Positions 27,959-36,291 are shown, counted from the stretch's first letter. The stretch is 64,000 nucleotides of DNA from an uncultured Faecalibacterium sp. (GCA_934548045.1 CAKTEM010000009.1:47857-111856); one strand, 5' to 3'. The notes: generated by a model from the sequence alone, not told the origin. A program made the numbers and translations.

Positions 27959-28167
27959 AGAAACTCTCCTTTTCCTGCTGCCCTGCCAGAGAGCGCAATC
28001 TCCCTACGCAGGTGCAACACATTGTTGTATCTCAGTTTACATGTTTCTCGGGATTTTACAAGATTTAATTGAATGTTCACAGTAATTTCGGCGTTTCGAA
28101 TAAACTTTTTGGGATGTTTTTGGAAGAAATGCCGAAATTCATCTGGGAAAAAGGAGAAAAAGAAAAA
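27959..28167. other. Upstream region of the pectinase gene
   Basis: AT-rich leader without a gene. Apart from the ribosome site next to the ATG, no convincing promoter could be assigned; on the minus strand TGAACA and TAAAAT are only 15 bases apart near 28055-28080. No cre-like operator was recognised. Confidence 0.4.
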
Positions 28168-28367
28168 AGGCTGCCGCACAACTCCTTCCGTCATCGCTGA
28201 CGCGATGCCACCCATCCTCCCTTTGTCTCTTCGAGACATCTCCCTCCGGCCGGAGGGAGTCTTTCTCACAGAAGGAGGCTTTTCAGCTTGCCATTACGCC
28301 AAGGCCCCATCCTAGAGGGGGGCTGGCACAGCGAAGCTGTGACTGGGGGAGTATTGTGCAACAACCT
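28168..28367. repeat. MITE-like repeat, copy B (200 bp, expanded inside)
   Basis: Starts AGGCTGCCGCACAACTCC and ends GGAGTATTGTGCAACAACCT, diverged versions of the terminal inverted repeats seen at 14938 and 59856. The interior shares TTCCGTCATCGCTGACGCGA, GCCAAGGCCCC and AGCGAAGCTGTGACTGGGGG with copy C but carries extra hairpins (CTCTTCGAGA; CTCCCTCCGG/CCGGAGGGAG). Confidence 0.8.
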
Positions 28368-28405
28368 CTTAAATTTTAAAAAGCGAAAAAAAGCGAAAAA
28401 CCCCG

Positions 28406-28942
28406 TTAATCCATCGCCTTAGCCTTCTGGAGGGCGGTGATGATGAGCGGAATGATGATGAGCTGGGCGATGATACCGGGCAGAGCGGTCAGCAGTGCGC
28501 CGGACAGGAAGGCCGAGAACGGGAAGCTGCTGCCGGACAGGCCAGCCAGAACGAACCGGGCAGCACCCCAGACCAGACGGCCGGCGACCATCGCGGTCAG
28601 CAGAGTGGCATAAGTCATGGGCAGGGTGTGCTTGACCCGGCGGTACATCAGGCCGGAGACAAGGCCGTAGGTGCCAAGCTCAAAGGCCATCGAGATGGCG
28701 ACGGGGAACATCGGGGGCATCCCGAATAGCACCGAGCGGAGCAGCGGAGCGATGAAACCGACCGCCAGGCCCCACGGGCCGCCGAGAACGAAGCCGCAGA
28801 GCAGGACTGGGAAGTGCATCGGGCAGAGCATACTGCCGATCTGGGGGATGTGGCCGGTGAACATCGGCAGGATGAAGGCCAGCGCAAGGAAGAGCGCGGC
28901 CAGAACGATATTGCGTGCCGGGGAAGTGGTTTTGGTGTGCAT
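28406..28942 (-). CDS. ECF transporter S component, substrate unknown
   Basis: 178-residue membrane protein with six hydrophobic segments. The ATG at 28942 has AGGAGG upstream. The N-terminus ARNIVLAALFLALAFILP and the A-x-x-x-A-like helix are typical of S components of energy-coupling factor vitamin importers; GSMLCPMHFPVLLCGFVLGG and APLLRSVLFGMPPMFPV resemble an S-component subfamily seen in clostridia. It would bind its substrate and dock on a shared EcfAAT module, not encoded here. It is preceded by a ~157-base structured leader that may control it. Confidence 0.82.
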   Translation of the reverse strand: MHTKTTSPARNIVLAALFLALAFILPMFTGHIPQIGSMLCPMHFPVLLCGFVLGGPWGLAVGFIAPLLRSVLFGMPPMFPVAISMAFELGTYGLVSGLMYRRVKHTLPMTYATLLTAMVAGRLVWGAARFVLAGLSGSSFPFSAFLSGALLTALPGIIAQLIIIPLIITALQKAKAMD

Positions 28943-29099
28943 GAAAATTCCTCCTGAAAGCGAACAGAAAAAGGAGCCTGCCGTCGGCGTGTATGCCAAC
29001 AGCAGACCCCTTCATGGCGTCTGTTCAAAATACAAGTAAAAATGTTGTGGGAACGCGAGCCGGACTTCGGTCCGGATATCCGGCTTCCTGCCGGAATTT
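28943..29099 (-). promoter_or_regulatory. Structured 5' leader of the ECF S component, candidate attenuator
   Basis: From the predicted start near 29099 the RNA can form CCGGC/GCCGG and CCGGAC/GTCCGG hairpins, a CAGAC/GTCTG hairpin, then a ten-pair stem TGCTGTTGGC/GCCGACGGCA (about 28979-29004) followed within eight bases by CTTTTT. A CTCCT just after it can also pair with the AGGAG ribosome site. I could not match it to a known riboswitch class. Confidence 0.5.
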
Positions 29100-29105
29100 G
29101 TGAAA

Positions 29106-29134
29106 ATTATAGCATGTCGTTTTGGGCTTGTCAA
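29106..29134 (-). promoter_or_regulatory. Consensus promoter of the ECF S component
   Basis: Minus strand: perfect TTGACA (29129-29134), 17-base spacer, perfect TATAAT (29106-29111). Confidence 0.9.
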
Positions 29135-29220
29135 CAGGGGGCGGAGAGCTGCAATTTCCACAAAAAGAACGGCGTTTGCAGTCGAAATTCCCCAGTGATG
29201 TACATTTTGCCGGAAGATGC

Positions 29221-29249
29221 TTGACCTTTTTGCACAGAATAGATAATAT
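29221..29249 (+). promoter_or_regulatory. Promoter of the transketolase genes
   Basis: TTGACC (29221-29226), 17-base spacer, TAATAT (29244-29249), about 85 bases before the ATG. Confidence 0.75.
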
Positions 29250-29334
29250 TAGCTTGACGAATCGCGCAAAAGGACAAAAATCGCCCTGTGCGCGTACACT
29301 TGCAAATTTCTGAGGTTCATACGGGAGGACCATC

Positions 29335-30186
29335 ATGACAAATGCAGAAAAGCTTACCCTGGCAAAACACGCCTGCCATATCCGCATGGGCGTGATCGAG
29401 GGAACCCACAGCGCAAAGTGCGGTCATCCGGGCGGCAGTCTGGATATCGCCGAGGTGCTGAGCTACCTCTATTTTGTGGATATGAATGTTGACCCCAAAG
29501 ATCCGCACAATACCGACCGTGACCGTCTGGTCCTGTCCAAGGGCCACGCAGCACCGGCTCTGTACGCTGCTCTGGCCGAGCGCGGATTCTTCCCGCTCGA
29601 AGACCTGAAGACACTGCGCAAGATCGGCAGCTACCTGCAGGGCCATCCCAATATGAACAGCACGCCGGGCGTGGACATGTCCACCGGCAGTCTGGGTCAG
29701 GGCGTTTCCGCTGCCTGCGGCATGGCTCTGGGCGCAAAGCTGTCCAATAAGCCGCTGAGCGTCTACACCATCGTCGGCGACGGCGAGGTGGAAGAGGGCG
29801 AGTGCTGGGAAGCTTTCATGTTCGCCTCCCACTACAAGCTGTCCAACCTCTGCGTCATGCTCGACCGCAACCATCTGCAGATCGACGGCAACACCGAGAC
29901 GGTCATGAACAGCGCACCGCTGGATGAGAAGATGAAGGCGTTCAACTTCAACGTCATCACCATCGACGGCCACGACTTCGATGCCATCGAGAACGCCATC
30001 AAGGCGTTCCATGCAGAGACCGAGAAGCCGACCTGCATCATTCTGGACACCACCAAGGGCAAGGGTGTCTCCTATATGACCAACGCTGTGGATTGGCACG
30101 GCAAAGGCCCCAACGACGACGAGTACGCTGTCGCGATGCAGGAGCTGAACGCCGCCTACGCTGCGCTGGAAGAGGAGGACAAGTAA
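29335..30186 (+). CDS. Transketolase, N-terminal subunit
   Basis: First half of a split transketolase, 283 residues, carrying the thiamine diphosphate domain: AKCGHPGGSLDIAE near residue 25, LSKGHAAPALYAAL near 65, and the cofactor motif GDGEVEEGECWEAF with NHLQIDGNTE near 150-190. With the C-terminal subunit it transfers two-carbon units in the non-oxidative pentose phosphate pathway. Splitting into two genes is common in clostridia. GGGAGG precedes the ATG, and only one base separates its stop from the next ATG. Confidence 0.95.
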   Translation: MTNAEKLTLAKHACHIRMGVIEGTHSAKCGHPGGSLDIAEVLSYLYFVDMNVDPKDPHNTDRDRLVLSKGHAAPALYAALAERGFFPLEDLKTLRKIGSYLQGHPNMNSTPGVDMSTGSLGQGVSAACGMALGAKLSNKPLSVYTIVGDGEVEEGECWEAFMFASHYKLSNLCVMLDRNHLQIDGNTETVMNSAPLDEKMKAFNFNVITIDGHDFDAIENAIKAFHAETEKPTCIILDTTKGKGVSYMTNAVDWHGKGPNDDEYAVAMQELNAAYAALEEEDK

Positions 30187-30187
30187 G

Positions 30188-31135
30188 ATGGCAGATGTGA
30201 AAATGATCGCGACCCGTGAAAGCTACGGCAACACCCTGAAAGAGCTGGCCGCTGAGGGTCATGACAACCTCGTGGTTCTGGACGCAGACCTTGCTGCTGC
30301 GACCAAGACCGGCGTGTTCCGTAAGGCATACCCGAACCGCCACTTTGACTGCGGCATCGCCGAGGCCAACATGATGGGCGTCGCTGCCGGTCTGTCCACG
30401 ATGGGCTATGTTCCCTTCGTCTCCAGCTTTGCGATGTTCGCCGCTGGCCGTGCCTTCGAGCAGATCCGCAACTCGGTCGCCTATCCCCGTCTGAACGTCA
30501 AGATCGGCGCGACCCACGGCGGCATCTCCGTCGGCGAGGACGGCGCGTCTCACCAGTGCTGTGAGGACTTCGCCCTCATGCGCAGCCTGCCCGGCATGAC
30601 CATCATCTGCCCGGCGGATGATATCGAGGCGCGCGCCGCTGTCCGTGCCGCTTACGAGATGCAGGGGCCGGTCTACCTCCGCTTTGGCCGTTTGGCAGTT
30701 CCCGTCTTCCATGACCCGGCCAACTACCACTTTGAGATCGGCAAGGGCGAACAGGTCACTGAGGGTGACGATATCGCCATCATCGCCACCGGTCTGATGG
30801 TAAACGAGGCACGCAAGGCCGCCGAAGAGCTGGCCGCAGAGGGCATCCATGCCCGTGTCATCAACATCCACACCATCAAGCCGCTGGATGAGGAGATCGT
30901 CCTCAAGGCCGCTAAAGAGTGCGGCAAGGTCGTCACCGCCGAAGAACATAGCGTCATCGGTGGTCTGGGCGAGGCTGTCTGCTCCCTGCTGAGCGAGAAG
31001 CTGCCCACTCCCGTCCGCCGTGTGGGCGTTCAGGATAAGTTCGGCTGCTCCGGCCCGGCTTGGGATCTGCTCAAGCTCTATGGTCTGGATGCCGCAACCA
31101 TCATCAAGACCGCAAAAGAGATGCTGGATAAGTAA
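30188..31135 (+). CDS. Transketolase, C-terminal subunit
   Basis: Second half of the split enzyme, 315 residues, with the pyrimidine-binding domain (FDCGIAEANMMGVAAGL, catalytic glutamate in GIAEANM; SFAMFAAGRAFEQIRNS; GATHGGISVGEDGASHQ) and the C-terminal transketolase domain (VVTAEEHSVIGGLGEAV). The ribosome site lies in the end of the upstream subunit gene, so the two are translated together in equal amounts. Confidence 0.95.
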   Translation: MADVKMIATRESYGNTLKELAAEGHDNLVVLDADLAAATKTGVFRKAYPNRHFDCGIAEANMMGVAAGLSTMGYVPFVSSFAMFAAGRAFEQIRNSVAYPRLNVKIGATHGGISVGEDGASHQCCEDFALMRSLPGMTIICPADDIEARAAVRAAYEMQGPVYLRFGRLAVPVFHDPANYHFEIGKGEQVTEGDDIAIIATGLMVNEARKAAEELAAEGIHARVINIHTIKPLDEEIVLKAAKECGKVVTAEEHSVIGGLGEAVCSLLSEKLPTPVRRVGVQDKFGCSGPAWDLLKLYGLDAATIIKTAKEMLDK

Positions 31136-31165
31136 GCTCTGGCCTGAAAATTCAATAAAAAAGAT

Positions 31166-31215
31166 AAGAGGTCTCTTCTCTCTGCCGCCACGACAGAGCG
31201 AGGAGACCTCTTTTT
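31166..31215 (+). terminator. Terminator of the transketolase operon
   Basis: AAGAGGTCTC (31166-31175) pairs perfectly with GAGACCTCTT (31203-31212), followed by TTT. Confidence 0.88.
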
Positions 31216-31317
31216 GGTTGAAAAAATAAGATATATGATACCTTAAATGCCTTTAAAATAGCTTTTTGGGATGAAAAAATGACAAATCTTCGACTGAAAA
31301 TTTGTAATAAACGCCAA

Positions 31318-31346
31318 TTGACCGACTTAAAAATATCATTTAGACT
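31318..31346 (+). promoter_or_regulatory. Promoter of the Gly/Ser/Asn-linker lipoprotein
   Basis: TTGACC (31318-31323), 17-base spacer, TAGACT (31341-31346). Confidence 0.55.
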
Positions 31347-31407
31347 TGTGGTAAAGAAGTTTGATTCTTTTGGGTGTATTTTGTGAAATTCAGGGAGGTC
31401 GATTTTT

Positions 31408-32169
31408 ATGTCTATGGTATCTCGTCGCGTCTTTTTGAAGTGCGTAGGCGTCGGTTCGGCGGCAGTTGCATCGGCTGCATTGCTGGGAGGCTGCTCCGGT
31501 GGCGGCTCCTCTTCTTCGGGCAGTAATAACAATGGCGGCAGCGGCAACGGCGGAAATAACAGCGGCAGCAATGGAAACAACTCTGGAAACGGCAGTTCTT
31601 CCGGCACAAACAATGGCAATAACGCTTCCAGTGGCTCTTCCGGCACGACTGTAACCAGCGGCGACCTTGGCAAAGGTCATCAGTATCGCCCGATGGCGAC
31701 GATTCCTCTGAAAGATTACGAGAAAAATATGATAAAAGACCAGGGCGTAACGCTGTATCTGTACATGTTCGTCGATGGTACAACGGAGTTCGATGATGGC
31801 TCGACGACTGCATTGATGTATTTCGTACTTGAAAATGGGTCGGATAATATCAAGATTCCACTGGAAAATCCGTATGGAGACTTTACTCAGAAAGAGCTGG
31901 TAACATTTACAGAAAACGCGTTCTCGGGAAAATATGAGTCAAAATATATGGAAGTCAAGTGTGGCTCGAAACGAATCCCGACGGCAGTGCTGAGCGGCGA
32001 TACCAGTACAATGAGTTCGATACTGGTTCCGGGTCAGTCGGCAACTGTTATGCTGCTTTGCAAGATGCCGAAAGACTGGACATCGGTAACCGTCAAGTAT
32101 GTGATGCCGTATGATACGAAGAAGTATGCAAACTTTATCGTTTATCCGAGCGATTCGATGAATGATTGA
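31408..32169 (+). CDS. Lipoprotein with twin-arginine signal and Gly/Ser/Asn-rich linker
   Basis: 253 residues. MVSRRVFLKCVGVGS (Arg6-Arg7) is followed by lipobox LLGGC (Cys29), then a ~55-residue low-complexity linker of Gly, Ser and Asn that would hold the domain away from the cell. The C-terminal ~165 residues are beta-rich with GVTLYLYMFVDGTTEF, ALMYFVLENGSDNIKIPL and VPGQSATVMLLCKMPKDW, again like immunoglobulin-like lipoprotein domains (similar VPTGW-x-x-L pattern at 61501). Single gene with its own promoter and terminator. Function unknown. Confidence 0.85.
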   Translation: MSMVSRRVFLKCVGVGSAAVASAALLGGCSGGGSSSSGSNNNGGSGNGGNNSGSNGNNSGNGSSSGTNNGNNASSGSSGTTVTSGDLGKGHQYRPMATIPLKDYEKNMIKDQGVTLYLYMFVDGTTEFDDGSTTALMYFVLENGSDNIKIPLENPYGDFTQKELVTFTENAFSGKYESKYMEVKCGSKRIPTAVLSGDTSTMSSILVPGQSATVMLLCKMPKDWTSVTVKYVMPYDTKKYANFIVYPSDSMND

Positions 32170-32175
32170 TCGTTA

Positions 32176-32213
32176 AAAAGGAGCTGTGGCGCAAGCGCGT
32201 CACAGCTCCTTTT
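32176..32213. terminator. Bidirectional terminator between lipoprotein and LysR genes
   Basis: AAAAGGAGCTGTG (32176-32188) pairs with CACAGCTCCTTTT (32201-32213), with A/T runs on both sides for the two convergent genes. Confidence 0.9.
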
Positions 32214-32225
32214 GTCTGTCCGATT

Positions 32226-33116
32226 TTAAATGATATCCTTAAAAAACTCCCGATAGACCTGCTGAAAGATCTGTTTCAGGTGCGTGATCTCGGGTCGGGG
32301 GTCATCCCGGAGGGTGAGCAGAACAGTATCGGGCATGGGGGAACTCATCTGCACGGGGTGATACCAGTCGTCGGGATAAGTCGGGTACTTCATCGGGCTG
32401 ATAAGCAGGCACTTTCCGGCCAGAAGATTGGCATAGACCGTCTCGTAAGTTTCCACCATCCGGAAACGTGGGGGGGAATACGGCATCTCGGGCAGGCTGC
32501 GGAGATGTTCCGTCACCACGCCGAAGATGGGCTCGCAGTAAATGAGCATGTTGGAAAGGTCGGCCGGAAACAACTCCCGGCGGCCTGCCAGCGGATGCTG
32601 TGGGGAAGCGACAAGATAGCAATGGTTCGCGACCAGCGGCGTTTCATCGACCTCAGATTGAAGCTTTGACAGCGGCAGATAAACGGCGGCGTCGGCCTCG
32701 GTCGTCAGAAAGCGGTGGAGACTCCCCTGCACCGGGTCGGTGCGGATCTCAAATTCGTAGCCCGGGAATTCGGTGTGGAGCCGCTCCATCAGGATGGGAT
32801 AAATGGGGTCACGCTGCAATAAGACCAGTGGAAGGTTCAGGATGAGATGCTTCTGCCGGGCGTAAGGGCGCACCTCGTTCCGGGCGTTGAGAATGTGCCG
32901 GTAGACGTTCTGCGCGTGCGGCAGGAAGGACCGGCCTGCCTCGGTCAGCGCGACGCTGGTCGTGCTGCGGTGGAACAGTTCAACGTCAAGTTCCTTCTCG
33001 AGACTGCGGATCTGATAGCTCAGCGCAGGCTGGGTGCAGTACAGCTCCCGTGCCGCGCTGGAAAAATTCAGCGTCCGGCTCACGGTCAAAAAACAGAGCA
33101 GCTGGTGGTCGTTCAT
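32226..33116 (-). CDS. LysR-family transcriptional regulator
   Basis: 296 residues. Residues 1-60 are the winged HTH (MNDHQLLCFLTVSRTLNFSS, AARELYCTQPALSYQIRSLE), followed by the linker helix and a periplasmic-binding-like effector domain. AAAGGAGA precedes the ATG. It is divergent from the exported flavoprotein at 33312, the usual layout for a LysR regulator and its target, so it probably senses the substrate of that reductase. Promoter candidate on the minus strand: TTTATA (33163-33168) and TATATT (33140-33145), 17 bases apart. Confidence 0.93.
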   Translation of the reverse strand: MNDHQLLCFLTVSRTLNFSSAARELYCTQPALSYQIRSLEKELDVELFHRSTTSVALTEAGRSFLPHAQNVYRHILNARNEVRPYARQKHLILNLPLVLLQRDPIYPILMERLHTEFPGYEFEIRTDPVQGSLHRFLTTEADAAVYLPLSKLQSEVDETPLVANHCYLVASPQHPLAGRRELFPADLSNMLIYCEPIFGVVTEHLRSLPEMPYSPPRFRMVETYETVYANLLAGKCLLISPMKYPTYPDDWYHPVQMSSPMPDTVLLTLRDDPRPEITHLKQIFQQVYREFFKDII

Positions 33117-33311
33117 GGCAAAGTTCTCCTTTCCTATCTAATATATCACATTTAAGGGCCTTTATAAACATCTTTTATAAGACTGCTTAAGATTTTTTAA
33201 TTCCTTTTTACTTCGTTATATTTTATACTAAGTACAGCGCAGGTGATTTTTGGCCTGCAAACGTAGAAAGAAGATCGCAAAAGAAGAAAGAGAACACGAA
33301 GGAGAACGCAG
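33117..33311. promoter_or_regulatory. Divergent LysR/flavoprotein control region
   Basis: AT-rich, with TTTATAA repeated at about 33161 and 33174 and a wider TTAAGG...CTTAAG pattern, as expected for LysR binding (T-N11-A dyads). A TATACT at 33224-33229 is the likely -10 of the flavoprotein gene; it has no good -35, which fits an activated promoter. Confidence 0.5.
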
Positions 33312-35372
33312 ATGAAAAAGATTTCCCGTAAGGGCTTCCTGAAAGTCGCTGCCGCAGCCGCAATGAGCGGTGTCACCGCCGGCGCACTGGCTGCCTGCAA
33401 TGCTGCTTCCAGCAGCTCCACCGCCGCATCTACCGGCGAGGCTCTGTACACCCCCGGCACCTACACCGGCACCGCTACCGGTATCGGTGAGGTCAAGGTC
33501 ACTATGACCTTCAGCGAGACTGCCATCACCGAGGTCGTCGTGGACACCTCAAACGAGACCGAGAGCATCGGCGGCGTGGCTGCTCCCACCCTGCAGGAGG
33601 CTCTGATGGCCGCTCAGAGCGCGGAAGTGGACAACATTTCCGGCGCAACGGTCACCACCAACGCTGTCAAGGAAGCTGCTGCAGACTGTATCGCACAGGC
33701 AATGGGCGTCAAGACCGACACTCCGGCTGAGGATACCAACAGCGCGGACGACGGCGAGGACTGGCTGGGCGAAGAGCCGCAGGTCGAGGCAAGCGAGACC
33801 CAGGACTTCGATGTTGTCGTCATCGGTGCAGGTCTGTCCGGCATCTGCGCAGCCCGTGCTGCCGCCGAAGAGGGCGCAAAGGTCGCTATCGTCGAGAAGA
33901 GTTCTTCCTTCAACTGCCGCAGCGGTGAGTACGCTCTGCTGAACGGCAGCCTGAACAAGCGTTGGGGCCGTGAGAACATCGTCGATGAGGATGTCGTCGT
34001 CAACCGCCTGATGCGTGAATGTACCTACCGCAACAAGCGTTCCATCCTCAAGAAGTGGGCTTCCCACGCACACGAGGTCATGGACTGGTTCATCGAGGCG
34101 TATCCCGAGCTGACCATCTGCGACACCACCCGTCAGGTCGTCACGCAGGAGCAGTTCGACAAGGGCATCCTGGTTCCTCTGGCATGGCCTCAGCCCGAGC
34201 ATTACGATTACCGCAACGAAGAGTTCCCCACCTTCCCCTCCAGCATGGAGTTCCGCTCCTCCCGTAAGGATCAGCAGGGCTTCATCGTCGAGGCCAACCT
34301 GAACAAGGCTCTGGATGCAGGCGCACAGACCTTCTTCGGCTGCTTCGGTACCAAGCTGCTCAAGGACAGCGACGGTCGTGTGACCGGCGTTATCATCCGC
34401 GACGCACAGAACGGCAACAAGTACATCCAGCTGAACGCTTCCAAGGGCGTCATTATGGCGACCGGCGATAACTCCGGTGACGAGAAGATCCTGAAGCACT
34501 TCGCTCCGGAAGTCGTCGAGAAGCAGATCACCAACATGGGCGCAATGGGTATGCTGGGCGTTGACGTCGAAGGCAAGACTGTTGAGACCGGCGACGGCCT
34601 GCGCATGGGCGCATGGATCGGCGCAAAGGTTCAGGACCACCACGCTCCGATGACCCACCACATGGGCAGCGGCATGGGCGTTACCCCCTTCCTGCAGATC
34701 AACAAGCGCGGTGACCGCTTCATGAACGAGTGCATCCCCGGCCAGCAGCTGGAAAATCAGATCGAGCTGCAGCCCGAGTGTACTTCGTTCCAGATCTATG
34801 ACTCCAAGTGGGGCGATGAGGTTCCCTACATGCCGGCAAACCACGGCGGCCTGTGCTACATCATCCCTGAGGATGAGGACGAGTCCAACCCGAACTACTC
34901 CGACCGTCAGTACACCAAGATCAGCGCAAAGGCTGACGCATATCAGTTCAAGGCTGACACGCTGGAAGACCTGCTGACCCAGTGCGGCTTCGAGGGCGAG
35001 GCTCTGGACAACGCTCTGGCATCCATCGAGCGTTACAACGAGCTGTGCAAGGCTGGTTCTGACGACGACTTCGGCAAGCCGGCAAGCCGCATGTTCGCTC
35101 TAGAGAATCCCCCGTACTACGCATGCCAGTGGGGCACTACCGCAATGCTGGTCTGCGTCGGTGGTCTGGAGAGCGACGAGAACTGCCATACCTTCACCGA
35201 GGAAGATCCTGCAAGCCCGAAGCGCGACATCATCAAGGGTCTGTATGTCTGCGGCAACGTGCAGGGCAGCCGCTACGCGGTCGAGTACCCGATCTGCATG
35301 CGCGGCATCAGCCACAGCCTCTGCGTCTACTATGGCTACATCGCAGGCAAGAACTGCGTCGCTGGCCTGTAA
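33312..35372 (+). CDS. Exported FMN-binding/FAD-dependent reductase lipoprotein (fumarate/urocanate reductase-like)
   Basis: 686 residues. ISRKGFLKV is an R-K variant of the twin-arginine motif, and lipobox LAAC has Cys29. Residues ~45-130 are an FMN-binding domain with DNISGATVTTNAV (Thr113 in the S-G-A-T motif that ApbE flavinylates in related proteins). From ~165 on it is a fumarate-reductase-type flavoprotein: VVVIGAGLSGICAARAAAEE binds FAD, GVIMATGDNSGD, HHMGSGMGVTPFLQINKRG and the C-terminal SHSLCVYYGYIAGKN. Such exported enzymes reduce small unsaturated acids as electron sinks; the substrate is unknown. The divergent LysR gene probably controls it. AAGGAGA precedes the ATG. Confidence 0.88.
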   Translation: MKKISRKGFLKVAAAAAMSGVTAGALAACNAASSSSTAASTGEALYTPGTYTGTATGIGEVKVTMTFSETAITEVVVDTSNETESIGGVAAPTLQEALMAAQSAEVDNISGATVTTNAVKEAAADCIAQAMGVKTDTPAEDTNSADDGEDWLGEEPQVEASETQDFDVVVIGAGLSGICAARAAAEEGAKVAIVEKSSSFNCRSGEYALLNGSLNKRWGRENIVDEDVVVNRLMRECTYRNKRSILKKWASHAHEVMDWFIEAYPELTICDTTRQVVTQEQFDKGILVPLAWPQPEHYDYRNEEFPTFPSSMEFRSSRKDQQGFIVEANLNKALDAGAQTFFGCFGTKLLKDSDGRVTGVIIRDAQNGNKYIQLNASKGVIMATGDNSGDEKILKHFAPEVVEKQITNMGAMGMLGVDVEGKTVETGDGLRMGAWIGAKVQDHHAPMTHHMGSGMGVTPFLQINKRGDRFMNECIPGQQLENQIELQPECTSFQIYDSKWGDEVPYMPANHGGLCYIIPEDEDESNPNYSDRQYTKISAKADAYQFKADTLEDLLTQCGFEGEALDNALASIERYNELCKAGSDDDFGKPASRMFALENPPYYACQWGTTAMLVCVGGLESDENCHTFTEEDPASPKRDIIKGLYVCGNVQGSRYAVEYPICMRGISHSLCVYYGYIAGKNCVAGL

Positions 35373-35398
35373 GCAGTAAAACTTAACAAGCGATTTCC

Positions 35399-35437
35399 TG
35401 CCCGGAACGGTTCTTTCTTCCCGTTCCGGGCATTTTT
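35399..35437 (+). terminator. Terminator after the flavoprotein gene
   Basis: GCCCGGAACGG (35400-35410) pairs with CCGTTCCGGGC (35421-35431), followed by ATTTTT. Confidence 0.92.
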
Positions 35438-35540
35438 GCGTTTTTTGGCAGGATATGTGACACGGTTACAGAAAAACCGCCCCTTTTGGGGTATACTAAT
35501 GCCATCACAAGAAAACACTTCTGAACGGAGGATTTTGAAT

Positions 35541-35849
35541 ATGGCAGTCGTAACCATCACAAAAGACAACTTTGCGCAGGAAGTCCTGCACAGCGAAAAG
35601 CCCGTCCTGCTGGATTTCTGGGCGACCTGGTGCGGCCCCTGCCGGATGCTCTCGCCCATCGTGGACGAGGTCGCCGAGGAGCGCAGCGACATCAAGGTCG
35701 GCAAGGTCAATGTGGACGAACAGCCCGAGCTGGCCGCTGAGTTCGGCGTTATGAGCATCCCCACCCTGCTGGTCTTCAAGAACGGCAAGCTCGTCAATCA
35801 GTCCGTTGGCGCACGCCCCAAGAGCGGCGTGCTGGCTCTGCTGGGCTAA
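35541..35849 (+). CDS. trxA: Thioredoxin
   Basis: 102-residue cytoplasmic disulfide reductase. The ATG at 35541 (MAVVTITKDNFAQEV) has GGAGGA upstream; the frame extending back to 35436 overlaps the promoter. The active site is WATWCGPCRML, with cis-proline in SIPTLLVFKNG and GARPKSGVLALL at the end. Length is normal. A TATACT at 35492-35497 is its likely -10. It is a single gene closed by the hairpin at 35864. Confidence 0.96.
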   Translation: MAVVTITKDNFAQEVLHSEKPVLLDFWATWCGPCRMLSPIVDEVAEERSDIKVGKVNVDEQPELAAEFGVMSIPTLLVFKNGKLVNQSVGARPKSGVLALLG

Positions 35850-35863
35850 ACGGAATTATCATG

Positions 35864-35900
35864 AAAATACCCTCTGTCCGCAAAAGACAGAGGGTATTTT
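35864..35900. terminator. Bidirectional terminator between trxA and the XRE gene
   Basis: A perfect 15-bp stem, AAAATACCCTCTGTC with GACAGAGGGTATTTT; its last base touches the stop codon of the XRE gene. Confidence 0.92.
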
Positions 35901-36124
35901 CATTTGGTGGGAAAAGGCCGCCGGGTGTCGCTGACGCCGGTGATGTAGTTCATGTCGACGTCGTAGAATTTCGCAAGCTGGATGAGACATTCGACCGGCA
36001 TCCGCACCTTCCCTTTCTCGTAGTCGGAGTAAGTTGTCTGGGCGACATAAATCGCATTGGCAACTTCAGTTTGATTTAAATCACTGTCATCCCGTAGTTC
36101 TTTGACGCGTTCCATGTAGGCCAT
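35900..36124 (-). CDS. Small XRE-family repressor-like protein
   Basis: 74 residues from ATG 36124, with AAGGGG upstream. Nearly the whole protein is a Cro/CI-type helix-turn-helix: VKELRDDSDLNQTEVANAIY, VAQTTYSDYEKGKVRMPVE and FYDVDMNYITGVSDTR. It has no effector domain. It is divergent from the AT-rich gene cluster at 36292-38706, and two inverted repeats lie between them, one overlapping its own ribosome site. It most likely represses itself and possibly the cluster. Confidence 0.88.
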   Translation of the reverse strand: MAYMERVKELRDDSDLNQTEVANAIYVAQTTYSDYEKGKVRMPVECLIQLAKFYDVDMNYITGVSDTRRPFPTK

Positions 36125-36133
36125 CGTATTCAC

Positions 36134-36156
36134 CCCTTGTAGAAAGTCTACAAAGG
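36134..36156. promoter_or_regulatory. Inverted-repeat operator candidate for the XRE protein
   Basis: TTGTAGA (36137-36143), a 3-base spacer and TCTACAA (36147-36153) form a perfect dyad that extends with CC/GG at both ends apart from one mismatch. It lies directly at the ribosome site of the XRE gene, suggesting autoregulation. Confidence 0.6.
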
Positions 36157-36174
36157 CTGACGAATAATCGCGAT

Positions 36175-36197
36175 TTTTAACGGATATTCCGTTAAAA
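36175..36197. promoter_or_regulatory. Second perfect dyad in the XRE/membrane-protein divergent region
   Basis: TTTTAACGGA (36175-36184) and TCCGTTAAAA (36188-36197) are perfect 10-base arms around TAT. The right arm overlaps a TAAAAT -10-like box (36193-36198) for the rightward cluster. Confidence 0.5.
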
Positions 36198-36291
36198 TGA
36201 AGAAACAATCGGAAAACACAGTTAAACTGAAAACAAATAAGTGGACTCTCCACTTTTGAAGAATACTTTCACATCAAAGGAGGAAATCGTT

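Noticed and set aside
28073..28315. Short open frames inside the MITE-like repeats.
   Set aside because: Lengths are below about 90 codons, differ between copies, and follow no conserved frame; the repeats look structural rather than coding.
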